Part shown: positions 27,453 to 34,508 of the stretch, one piece after another | Layout: each line of letters starts with the position of its first letter | How positions within the stretch are numbered: position 1 is the stretch's first letter | Origin: Enterobacter cloacae subsp. cloacae ATCC 13047 | Lineage (GTDB): Bacteria; Pseudomonadota; Gammaproteobacteria; Enterobacterales; Enterobacteriaceae | NCBI RefSeq assembly: GCF_000025565.1 | Contig: NC_014121.1 | Coordinates: forward strand, 2,728,001-2,792,000 | Direction: 5' to 3' | DNA length: 64,000 nucleotides | Notes under the pieces: generated by a model | Database searches by the model: none | The model's input: only the letters and a program-made list of their open reading frames with translations | What the model was told of the DNA's origin: nothing | Translations under genes and position numbers: made by a program

Positions 27453-27884
27453 ATGAATACTCAAATCACCGTAGCCAAAACCATCGGCAAAAGAATATTA
27501 AATCAAAGATCTTCGCTTCGACTCTCTCAGGATTTTTTGGCTGATCATCTTGGTTTAACAACCGAAACCATTAACAACTGGGAAACGGAAAAAACTGTTC
27601 CTTTTGCTGACCAGTTAATCCAATTGGCTAACATTCTTCATTCTGATGTTCTGTGGCTCATTTCAGGAAACGAGCAGTGCGGTGAATTTACAGAACCAAC
27701 AAGTATTATAACGTCCAATCAACTTAACTCATGGTCTGCTGATATTGGCAATTGCAGAATGGCTTTATCTAACGCTATGGATTGCATGCCTCCGGAATTG
27801 TCGTCTATCGGTACACTAACTATCGTTTATGAAAAATTAGACGACTTGCAAGAAACCATCTGCAAGCAAGCCGACAAAATTTAA
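27453..27884 (+). CDS. XRE-family helix-turn-helix regulator, first gene of the left operon
   Basis: A 143-residue protein. An HTH_3/XRE domain spans about residues 12-70 (IGKRILNQRSSLRLSQDFLA, then TTETINNWETEKTVP and LLHSDVLWLISG-like features). The C-terminal half (75-143) is unrelated to peptidases and has no recognised domain. It sits where lambda has N, directly downstream of the left operator-like sequence. A stand-alone S24 domain gene follows. Its DNA targets and effect on lysogeny are unknown. Confidence 0.8.
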   Translation: MNTQITVAKTIGKRILNQRSSLRLSQDFLADHLGLTTETINNWETEKTVPFADQLIQLANILHSDVLWLISGNEQCGEFTEPTSIITSNQLNSWSADIGNCRMALSNAMDCMPPELSSIGTLTIVYEKLDDLQETICKQADKI

Positions 27885-27950
27885 AATTAATTAACATTAT
27901 TTAATTAACACCTTTCTTGGTGGGGACAAACTCACCCTTAGGAAATGAAA

Positions 27951-28337
27951 ATGCAAAATTCCGTCGCAATTAATCAGCCGATTAAAACGCCTCAAATGCT
28001 GTTCGGATCTGACAACATTAATGACTTTGGTAACCGCGTTCAAAGCTGCCGGATGGAAGGTTACTCCATGCAGCCGACCATCGAACCATGTGAGGTTGTG
28101 GCTTTCGTTGATTGCGGTGGACATGCGCTTACCTCTGGCATTTATGTTTACACAATGGATGCTTTTGGTCGCCCATGCCTTTTCATTAAGAGAATCGAGC
28201 CATTAGCTGATGGCTCATTAAAAATCATTTCTGATAACCATCATTACGAAACTTTCACCCTTAATACCGATGAACAGAAAGAAATCAAAATTCACGGTCG
28301 GGTGGTGGCTTCTTTGGCTGTGAGGCGCTTCGTATGA
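27951..28337 (+). CDS. Stand-alone S24 (LexA/UmuD-like) peptidase-domain protein
   Basis: A 128-residue protein with no DNA-binding domain. The S24 core shows a Ser in RMEGYSMQPTIEP (residue 39) and a Lys in FIKRIEP (residue 80), with the usual strand order and the C-terminal IHGRVVASLAVR. Unlike CI, no Ala-Gly or Cys-Gly site precedes the Ser, so self-cleavage is doubtful. The start at 27951 is preferred because AGGA lies 7 bases upstream. 27945 is an alternative. It follows an XRE gene, so the pair may be a split repressor or an accessory that exchanges with CI. Confidence 0.75.
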   Translation: MQNSVAINQPIKTPQMLFGSDNINDFGNRVQSCRMEGYSMQPTIEPCEVVAFVDCGGHALTSGIYVYTMDAFGRPCLFIKRIEPLADGSLKIISDNHHYETFTLNTDEQKEIKIHGRVVASLAVRRFV

Positions 28338-28441
28338 CTTTCATCATTGATAAATCGGCATATAGAACAGCATGCCTTTATGCGGCCTGCGGTTACGAGG
28401 TAATCGCTCGTCTTTATCTTAAAAAAGCATATGGTCGGTAA
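28334..28441 (+). CDS. Prophage microprotein, 35 residues
   Basis: The ORF starts with an ATGA overlap on the S24-domain stop and ends 2 bases before the next gene. The product starts MTFIIDKSAYRTACLYAACG and is basic near its end. The coupling and close packing support translation. No family is recognised. Confidence 0.45.
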   Translation: MTFIIDKSAYRTACLYAACGYEVIARLYLKKAYGR

Positions 28442-28443
28442 TT

Positions 28444-28668
28444 ATGAGCTTATTAAAAAGGCAAGACATTCAGGTTGTGAACATCAAAGCCGAGCAACTG
28501 GCTGGTTTATCGCAAACATTATTTGAATATCACGACAAACTGGACCATTTCCAACTTAAAACTATTTGCTCTCTTGTTTATGACATTGCTGGCGAAATTC
28601 ATGATTGGACCGAAAAAGAAGAGGAAATTGTTATGAGCTTAGAGGAGGAGGCTCGCCGCAATGGATAA
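28444..28668 (+). CDS. Hypothetical prophage protein
   Basis: A 74-residue acidic, probably all-helical protein (MSLLKRQDIQVVNIKAEQLA) ending in a Glu-rich stretch. It overlaps the following gene by 8 bases. It is a member of the early left operon. No domain is recognised. Confidence 0.65.
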   Translation: MSLLKRQDIQVVNIKAEQLAGLSQTLFEYHDKLDHFQLKTICSLVYDIAGEIHDWTEKEEEIVMSLEEEARRNG

Positions 28669-29068
28669 ATTAATCGAGACATATCGCCGCCGAATTTTAA
28701 AGGCAGCGTTATTACGCCACCAGCGAAAAACGGGCAGTAACTGCCTTGTTATTAAGCTCAATAAAGGTGGCATTAACACGGTCGAGTTAACAGAGATTCT
28801 TCTCGATGGATTATTGAGAAAATTCGAAAGGCTTGCGATCAGTGAGTACGGGAATGTCGAAGGCGTAAAAGCTATCAAGGGAATTTACAGCAGCGCTGTT
28901 GATGTTAATGGCAGCGGTGAATTCCTTACGGATTGCGGGAAGGAATTAATCGACGAGCTCATTTCTGAGCTGGTTGAGTTCGTCAAAAAACAAAAAGTAG
29001 AGGCTCCGAAAACGGAGGGTCATGAAATGGGGGGATCTGATGGCACTGACAGCGATACGAATTCCTGA
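28661..29068 (+). CDS. Hypothetical prophage protein
   Basis: A 135-residue protein with a basic N-terminal 25 residues (ETYRRRILKAALLRHQRK) and a helical C-terminal part (about 90-115) ending in an acidic Gly/Asp/Ser tail. The 3' end overlaps the next ORF by 29 bases. No family is recognised. Confidence 0.65.
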   Translation: MDKLIETYRRRILKAALLRHQRKTGSNCLVIKLNKGGINTVELTEILLDGLLRKFERLAISEYGNVEGVKAIKGIYSSAVDVNGSGEFLTDCGKELIDELISELVEFVKKQKVEAPKTEGHEMGGSDGTDSDTNS

Positions 29069-29261
29069 GTGGGTTCACCTCAAAGCAGCACACGTTTTAA
29101 GCCAGTTCAGAGCAAGGCGCATTCACCCCTGCCGTATGCACGGCTCCGGTAATTTGAGCCTCAAGGTTAACCACCGCTGGCGGCTACTCTCCCGCGATGG
29201 CGGCAAGAACTGGGAAGTAATGTCCCATGAGCGTTATTCAAAAGTTAAGGATCGGAAATGA
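29040..29261 (+). CDS. Small prophage protein with ParE/RelE-like C-terminus
   Basis: A 73-residue basic protein (MALTAIRIPEWVHLKAAHVL). The C-terminal LKVNHRWRLLSRDGGKNWEV followed by MSHERYSK resembles the last strands of RelE/ParE-fold toxins. The start at 29040 is chosen because a GGGGGGA run lies 4-10 bases upstream. 29022 is also in frame. No obvious antitoxin partner is adjacent, so the toxin reading is only a fold-level suspicion. Confidence 0.6.
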   Translation: MALTAIRIPEWVHLKAAHVLSQFRARRIHPCRMHGSGNLSLKVNHRWRLLSRDGGKNWEVMSHERYSKVKDRK

Positions 29262-29671
29262 ACGATAAACGCACCGTAAGCACAATTGATCTGGCATTGC
29301 AGAAACACGATACGCCAGTTGGCCCGCTTTTCGTGGCAGTACGCCACGGACGCATTAAAAAATGCTTCACTCGAGACACAGCGATCCGCTATCTGGCGTT
29401 CTTCATGACCACCGAGGCTTTTGAGCGTTCAGGTTTTCCACAGCGTCACCCGCGGGTGCGTATTGATCGCGATGATATGGAGGTATGGCGAGACGGGGAA
29501 ACAAAGGCGGAGTATCTGGCCGCCCACCAGCGTTGTATTCGCCGTCTGCGTCGTATCCTGGCGCGCAAGCGAGAAATGGAGAAATGGTGTGAAAAATGGG
29601 ACGCGATGCATGACCGGTTCATTAAAGAGGTCGATGCACTTCAAGCCATCAAGCCTAAAGGAGTGTATTGA
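29258..29671 (+). CDS. Hypothetical prophage protein
   Basis: A 137-residue protein. Residues 80-115 are strongly basic and helical (RCIRRLRRILARKREMEKWC). The start overlaps the previous stop by 4 bases and the stop overlaps the next ATG by one base. It is an early left operon gene. Function not recognised. Confidence 0.65.
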   Translation: MNDKRTVSTIDLALQKHDTPVGPLFVAVRHGRIKKCFTRDTAIRYLAFFMTTEAFERSGFPQRHPRVRIDRDDMEVWRDGETKAEYLAAHQRCIRRLRRILARKREMEKWCEKWDAMHDRFIKEVDALQAIKPKGVY

Positions 29672-30249
29672 TGATTGCTTCAGCCTTTACTCCGGAGCCG
29701 ACATCAACAGGCATCCGTTTTGGTAACCGCGTCATTGGTTATTCCGTCGCGGTTCGCCAGCTCGACAATGGCAACTATGACAAACGAATTCCGGATGGAT
29801 TAGATCTGCTGGCTTGCATCATGGAAGCGATTGAAAGCGGCTGGTTTACCCCTGGCATCGAGAAAGAAATCATCATTTGGCGTTGGATGCTTGTTGCGGT
29901 CTTCATTACCGAGGAGCAGGCAAAGAACGGCACAGTTGAGGTTGCCAACGATTCTGGAGGGTTTGACACCGCAGTTATCTACTCCGGACAGCACGGTTCA
30001 ATCAGTGTTTATCCTGCGCCAGAGCGGTTCGCACTCGCAAGCCATGTGGAAGGGTTAGCCATTGAGAAATACGGTCAGGAACTCGGCCAGCAGATGGCGC
30101 TGCGCATGTACCGGGACATGTTAGATACGGACGCTGAGAACGGGCTTCAACTCTCAAAAATGGGCCGGGAAGGTTTTAATCTCCTTCATGACAGCTTCAT
30201 TGAACAGATTCAGAAAGAAGGTATGCCTGACAAGCCGGTTATGCACTGA
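29671..30249 (+). CDS. Hypothetical prophage protein
   Basis: A 192-residue protein starting MIASAFTPEPTSTGIRFGNR. AAAGGAG lies 7 bases before the ATG at 29671, so this start is preferred over the TTG at 29668. There is no signal peptide. A hydrophobic patch (IIIWRWMLVAVFI, about 68-80) is too short and polar at the edges to call a membrane helix. Function unknown. Confidence 0.65.
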   Translation: MIASAFTPEPTSTGIRFGNRVIGYSVAVRQLDNGNYDKRIPDGLDLLACIMEAIESGWFTPGIEKEIIIWRWMLVAVFITEEQAKNGTVEVANDSGGFDTAVIYSGQHGSISVYPAPERFALASHVEGLAIEKYGQELGQQMALRMYRDMLDTDAENGLQLSKMGREGFNLLHDSFIEQIQKEGMPDKPVMH

Positions 30250-30260
30250 GGAGGACGAAA

Positions 30261-31004
30261 ATGAACACAGTAACGATCAATAACAAACAGCTGCCGGCAG
30301 TCGAATATCGCGGTCAGCGCGTTGTGACATTCGCAATGATTGACGAAGCTCACCAACGACCAGATGGAACAGCAGGACGTAATTTTCGTGAAAACAGGAA
30401 CTACTTTGTCGAGGGGGTAGATTACGTTGAATTAGGTTCCGACGCTATACGCCGGGACCTTCCGGAAGGTGTGTTTTCTAAGTTTGCGCCCTCTGGAATT
30501 GTGCTTTTCGAGTCTGGATATCTGATGGTGGCGAAGTCACTCACGGACGATCTGGCCTGGCAGGTTCAGCGTGAGCTGGTTAACAGCTATTTTCGCACTC
30601 GCGCACCGCTGACGGAAATCGAGATGATCGCCGCAATGGCCGCCGATGCCGTTCGCCAGCAGAAGCGCCTGAATCATGTTGAAGAGCAGATCGAAACAGT
30701 CACAGAAGCTGTGGAGAACATCAAACGCGGGACCATGCGCGCCGGATATGTCGGTTACCGCCAGGTGGTAGCCAAAAGCGGAATGAGTGACGCCAAGTGC
30801 CGAAATTTGGTCAATGCCTACCGCATCCCTACAGACACGCACGAATTTATGACTCCAGACGGGCTTTTGTCACGTAGGGCTATCGTCGAACTGGAGCCGT
30901 TTATGGCCGCGTTTCGCCAGATGATGTCAGAAGCTGAACCGCGCGGCACCCGCTGGTATCACCCTAAAATGGGCCTGTTCCAGGCGATTGGGTGGGAGGG
31001 TTAA
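30261..31004 (+). CDS. ORF6N-domain antirepressor-like phage protein
   Basis: A 247-residue protein with an N-terminal ORF6N domain (about residues 12-95: VEYRGQRVVTFAMIDEAHQR, NYFVEGVDYVEL, GYLMVAKSLTDD). This domain is found in phage regulatory and antirepressor proteins of the KilA-N/Bro group. A coiled coil (about 120-152) is followed by a C-terminal domain that may bind DNA. It lies 11 bases after the preceding gene with a GAGGA site. Confidence 0.78.
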   Translation: MNTVTINNKQLPAVEYRGQRVVTFAMIDEAHQRPDGTAGRNFRENRNYFVEGVDYVELGSDAIRRDLPEGVFSKFAPSGIVLFESGYLMVAKSLTDDLAWQVQRELVNSYFRTRAPLTEIEMIAAMAADAVRQQKRLNHVEEQIETVTEAVENIKRGTMRAGYVGYRQVVAKSGMSDAKCRNLVNAYRIPTDTHEFMTPDGLLSRRAIVELEPFMAAFRQMMSEAEPRGTRWYHPKMGLFQAIGWEG

Positions 31005-31006
31005 GA

Positions 31007-31378
31007 ATGCACAAATTCTTCGTGGAGACAAACAACCTGAACACTATCAGCGATTGCCTGCAGCAGCTTGTTAACGCAGAAGAAGCGCAGCTCAGTATTG
31101 AAGAGCAACTGGCGAGATCGAACAGCAGTAGTGACTGGAGCACATGGCGCAAAAAGGCAGAGAACGCGCTGCGGCTGATCAAAGGGAAGCGTCGCATCAT
31201 CACAGCCCGTCTGGCAGTCCTGCGTCATGAGGAAAAAGAACGCAACCTGGAACTGCACCAGCAGCACAACGATTTCCTGGTTCAGGCTCTGCGCGAAATT
31301 GTAACGCCCTCCTCTTTTGCGCGTTGCGTGCGTCTGGCTAAAGAGAAAATGGAGGAGATCCATGCAAACCAGTGCTGA
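31007..31378 (+). CDS. Hypothetical prophage protein, coiled coil
   Basis: A 123-residue, mostly helical protein rich in Glu, Arg and Leu (about 25-95). The start at 31007 follows GGGAGGG at a normal distance. The upstream in-frame GTG/ATG-like start at 30992 would overlap the preceding gene. The last 17 bases overlap the excisionase start. Function unknown. Confidence 0.65.
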   Translation: MHKFFVETNNLNTISDCLQQLVNAEEAQLSIEEQLARSNSSSDWSTWRKKAENALRLIKGKRRIITARLAVLRHEEKERNLELHQQHNDFLVQALREIVTPSSFARCVRLAKEKMEEIHANQC

Positions 31379-31619
31379 AATCGTTCTTCTGGTGCCGAAT
31401 GACTGGGTTAGCGAAAAGGTTCTGATTGCGGTTACCGGGCTTAAGCCCGGAACCATCACCCGCGCCAGAAAAGAATCCTGGATGCTGGGCCGCGAGTACC
31501 TGCACATTTCACCAGATGGTAATCCTAAGCCTTCGAGCGAATGCATGTATAACAGGAAAGCCGTTGATCAGTGGATCGAGGCGCAGAAAAAAAATCAACC
31601 AGGTGCGAAGACAGCATGA
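31362..31619 (+). CDS. xis: Putative excisionase (DUF1233 family)
   Basis: An 85-residue protein starting MQTSAEIVLLVPNDWVSEKV, with TGLKPGTITRARKESW and a C-terminal YNRKAVDQWIEAQKK. This is the winged-helix excisionase fold of DUF1233, typically placed just upstream of integrase. GGAGGAG precedes the ATG at 31362. It would steer the integrase towards excision. The stop TGA overlaps a possible upstream integrase ATG at 31616. Confidence 0.82.
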   Translation: MQTSAEIVLLVPNDWVSEKVLIAVTGLKPGTITRARKESWMLGREYLHISPDGNPKPSSECMYNRKAVDQWIEAQKKNQPGAKTA

Positions 31620-31663
31620 AAAGCAGTACACTCGTCAACGCTCCTGGACGTCAGGAGGGATCA

Positions 31664-32956
31664 ATGGCTAATGCATCATACCCGACAGGCGTCGAAAACC
31701 ACGGCGGTTCGCTCCGCATCTGGTTTCTGTATAAAGGTAAACGTGTCAGGGAAAACCTCGGTGTCCCTGACACTGCAAAAAATCGCAAGATAGCTGGTGA
31801 GCTGCGTTCTTCGGTTTGTTTTGCGATAAGGATGGGGAATTTTAACTATGCAGAAAAATTCCCAAACTCACCGAACCTTGCCCGGTTCGGTCAGGATAGA
31901 AAGGAAATTACTGTGCTGGAGCTTACCGAAAGATGGTCAGAGCTGAAGAGAATGGAGATCAGCTCTAATACCATGAGTAGGTACGAATCCATCATAAAAA
32001 ACATGCTTCCGCGCATCGGCGAAAATAAAATGGTTTCTGCGGTTACCACTGAAGATTTGCTGTATGTAAGGAAGGAGTTGCTGACGGGCTTCCATGTAAT
32101 GAAGAAGGATCACCGTACACAGGTAAAAGGCCGGAAGTCTTCCACGGTGAATAATTACATGATGCTGATGGCCGAGATCTTCCAGTTTGGAGCTGATAAC
32201 GGCTACGCAAAGGAAAACCCGTTTAGCGGAATTAACCGTCTCAGGAAGGCAAAAGACGAACCAGATCCACTCACTACAGACGAGTTCATCAGGTTCATTC
32301 AGGCATGCGGCCACCAGCAGATGCGAAATCTCTGGACCGTCGCCGTTTATACCGGAATGAGGCATGGGGAATTATGTGGTCTTGCATGGGAAGACATCGA
32401 TCTCACCGCGGGAACCATTACGGTTAAGCGCAACCTTACCCAAACGTATGAGTTCACCCTGCCAAAAACCGAGGCAGGCACTGACAGGGTGATTTATCTC
32501 ATACAACCAGCTATTGATGCCCTTAGGGATCAGGCCCAACTGACGCGCCTTGGCCGGCAGCATGAGGTTGAAGTGAATTTGCGGGAATATGGCCAGTCAG
32601 TCATACATCCATGCACTTTCGTTTTCAGCCCTCAATGCGTCAAACGTGGACCTCGCACAGGATATCACTACGCGGTTAATTCGATTAATAAAATTTGGGC
32701 CCCGATAATCAAGCGAGCCGGTATTCGTTACCGCAACGCGTATCAGTCACGACATACCTATGCGTGCTGGTCATTATCAGCTGGAGCTAACCCAAACTTT
32801 ATAGCAACTCAGATGGGGCATACCGATGCACAGATGGTTTACAAGGTGTATGGAAAGTGGATGTCAGAGAAGAGTGCCGAACAGGTTTCCCTGCTCAACC
32901 AGGCGCTTTCACGCTTTGCCCCATCACTGCCCCAAAGCATGGTTGTAGCACAGTAG
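31664..32956 (+). CDS. int: Phage tyrosine integrase
   Basis: A 430-residue tyrosine recombinase. It has an N-terminal arm-binding DUF3596-type domain (residues 1-60), a SAM-like core-binding domain (about 85-190) and a catalytic domain (200-415). Catalytic residues are Arg233 (TGMRHGEL), Arg363-His364 (YQSRHTYACW), His386 (QMGHTD) and nucleophile Tyr396 (KVYGKW). The start at 31664 has AGGAGGG at good spacing. Starts at 31616 and 31571 are possible but less likely. It ends 34 bases before attR and seems intact. It should recognise GCTACATTTGTATAA. Confidence 0.93.
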   Translation: MANASYPTGVENHGGSLRIWFLYKGKRVRENLGVPDTAKNRKIAGELRSSVCFAIRMGNFNYAEKFPNSPNLARFGQDRKEITVLELTERWSELKRMEISSNTMSRYESIIKNMLPRIGENKMVSAVTTEDLLYVRKELLTGFHVMKKDHRTQVKGRKSSTVNNYMMLMAEIFQFGADNGYAKENPFSGINRLRKAKDEPDPLTTDEFIRFIQACGHQQMRNLWTVAVYTGMRHGELCGLAWEDIDLTAGTITVKRNLTQTYEFTLPKTEAGTDRVIYLIQPAIDALRDQAQLTRLGRQHEVEVNLREYGQSVIHPCTFVFSPQCVKRGPRTGYHYAVNSINKIWAPIIKRAGIRYRNAYQSRHTYACWSLSAGANPNFIATQMGHTDAQMVYKVYGKWMSEKSAEQVSLLNQALSRFAPSLPQSMVVAQ

Positions 32957-32990
32957 TAAGCTGTAAATTCAAGTGGTTAGCAGCCATATC

Positions 32991-33005
32991 GCTACATTTG
33001 TATAA
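32991..33005 (+). other. attR core
   Basis: GCTACATTTGTATAA, the second copy of the 15-bp repeat, 34 bases after the integrase stop and 135 bases before pncB. Host sequence resumes on its right with the pncB promoter region. Confidence 0.88.
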
Positions 33006-33080
33006 CACGGGGCACAAAATGCCCTCGACCATAAAGAGCGCTTATGTTGTGATCGGGGTTCAATAAATCACTAAACAAGG

Positions 33081-33111
33081 TATACTCCGGAGTTGTTTAT
33101 TGTACTAAACG
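33081..33111 (+). promoter_or_regulatory. pncB -10 element and NadR operator
   Basis: A -10 TATACT (33081-33086) precedes the NadR box TGTTTA-TTGTAC-TAAACG (33094-33111). The box matches the consensus TGTTTA-N6-TAAACA at all but the last base. NadR with NAD represses pncB. The site is on the host side of attR, so the prophage leaves it undisturbed. Confidence 0.82.
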
Positions 33112-33140
33112 CTCCTGTGAGAGGATGCTACTGCGCACCT

Positions 33141-34343
33141 ATGACTCGATTCGCTTCTCCTGTTCTGCATACGTTGCTGGATACCGACGCGTATAAACTG
33201 CACATGCAGCAAGCCGTTTTCCACCATTACTATGATGTTGATGTTGCGGCGGAATTCCGCTGCCGTGGCGACGACTTGCTCGGTATCTACGCAGATTCCA
33301 TTCGTGAACAGGTCGATGCTATGCAGCATCTGACGTTGCAGGACGACGAATACCAGTGGCTTTCCGGCCTGCCTTTCTTTAAAGCGGGCTATCTGAACTG
33401 GCTGCGCGACTTCCGTTATAAGCCAGAGCAGGTCACCGTCACGAATGATAACGGCAAGCTGGATATTCGCCTTGAAGGCCCATGGCGTGAAGTGATCATG
33501 TGGGAAGTTCCGCTGCTGGCTGTGATCAGCGAGCTGGCTCACCGCTACCGTTCGCCGGAAACCGGGGTGACTCAGGCACTGGCCGCGCTGGAAAACAAAC
33601 TCGCAGGGTTTGCCACCCTGACGGATGGGTTGGATATGTCCCGCTTCCGTCTTATGGACTTTGGCACGCGTCGCCGTTTCTCCCGCGACGTTCAGCAGGC
33701 CATTGTTCAGCGTCTGCAGCAAGAGTCGTGGTTCGTGGGCACCAGTAATTACGATCTGGCACGTCGTCTGAACCTGACACCCATGGGTACCCAGGCGCAT
33801 GAATGGTTCCAGGCGCATCAGCAGATCAGTCCAGATCTGGCCAACAGCCAACGCGCCGCACTGGCCGCGTGGCTTGACGAGTATCCGAATCAACTCGGCA
33901 TCGCCCTGACCGACTGTATCACGATGGATGCGTTCCTGCGTGATTTCGGCCCTGAGTTCGCTGAGCGTTACCAGGGGTTACGTCATGACTCCGGGGATCC
34001 GGTTGAATGGGGTGAGAAGGCGATAGCGCATTACGAAAAACTCGGCATCGACCCGATGAGCAAGGTGCTGGTCTTCTCCGACAACCTCGATCTCGCGAAA
34101 GCGGTTGAACTCTATCGCCATTTCAGTACCCGAGTGAACCTGAGCTTCGGGATTGGCACCCGTTTAACCTGCGACATCCCTCAGGTAAAACCACTGAATA
34201 TCGTGATAAAACTGGTGGAATGTAACGGCAAGCCGGTAGCCAAGCTCTCCGATAGCCCGGGTAAAACCATCTGTCATGATAAAGCGTTTGTCCGCGCGTT
34301 ACGCAAAGCTTTCGATCTCCCTCAGGTCAAAAAAGCCAGTTAA
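33141..34343 (+). CDS. pncB: Nicotinate phosphoribosyltransferase PncB
   Basis: Makes nicotinate mononucleotide from nicotinate, PRPP and ATP in NAD salvage. The start at 33141 ([20 protein letters not shown]) gives 400 residues, the E. coli length. A longer in-frame start at 33093 would cover the NadR box. Conserved segments include [11 protein letters not shown] (autophosphorylated-His region nearby) and [15 protein letters not shown]. It is monocistronic with a terminator downstream. Confidence 0.97.
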   Translation: MTRFASPVLHTLLDTDAYKLHMQQAVFHHYYDVDVAAEFRCRGDDLLGIYADSIREQVDAMQHLTLQDDEYQWLSGLPFFKAGYLNWLRDFRYKPEQVTVTNDNGKLDIRLEGPWREVIMWEVPLLAVISELAHRYRSPETGVTQALAALENKLAGFATLTDGLDMSRFRLMDFGTRRRFSRDVQQAIVQRLQQESWFVGTSNYDLARRLNLTPMGTQAHEWFQAHQQISPDLANSQRAALAAWLDEYPNQLGIALTDCITMDAFLRDFGPEFAERYQGLRHDSGDPVEWGEKAIAHYEKLGIDPMSKVLVFSDNLDLAKAVELYRHFSTRVNLSFGIGTRLTCDIPQVKPLNIVIKLVECNGKPVAKLSDSPGKTICHDKAFVRALRKAFDLPQVKKAS

Positions 34344-34350
34344 GCGCTTA

Positions 34351-34370
34351 AGGGAGCCAAATGGCTCCCT
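34351..34370 (+). terminator. pncB terminator stem
   Basis: AGGGAGCCAAATGGCTCCCT forms an 8-base stem right after the pncB stop, followed by a mixed A/C/T tract with TTCTTATTTATTT. It is probably rho-independent though the T tract is interrupted. Confidence 0.6.
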
Positions 34371-34508
34371 ACTTCTTATTTATTTCTTAATTCTTCTCTT
34401 TTGACTGCGAAATTTACTTGTCTGATAGCGGATGGCAGGTAACATAGATATCCCCCCATTTGGGTGGACAAGTGTTTATTTTTTCCGACTATTAACAGAG
34501 AGAATATT

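Larger units (their letters stand above)
22580..33005. mobile_element. Defective lambda-like prophage between pepN and pncB
   Basis: A 10.4-kb insertion is bounded by the 15-bp direct repeat GCTACATTTGTATAA (22580-22594 and 32991-33005). It carries integrase and excisionase at the attR end, an early left operon on the plus strand, a cI-type repressor, a divergent cro, an O-like gene with iterons and a dinI-like gene near attL. Two IS3-family elements sit inside. No head, tail, terminase, lysis, P or Q gene is present. In E. coli pepN and pncB are neighbours, so the flanks joined at one att copy give the expected empty site. Confidence 0.92.

Noticed and set aside
31571..31663. Longer N-terminus of the integrase
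   Set aside because: The start at 31664 has the best ribosome-binding site, and the residues before it (MDRGAEKKSTRC...) overlap the excisionase gene and do not resemble the family.
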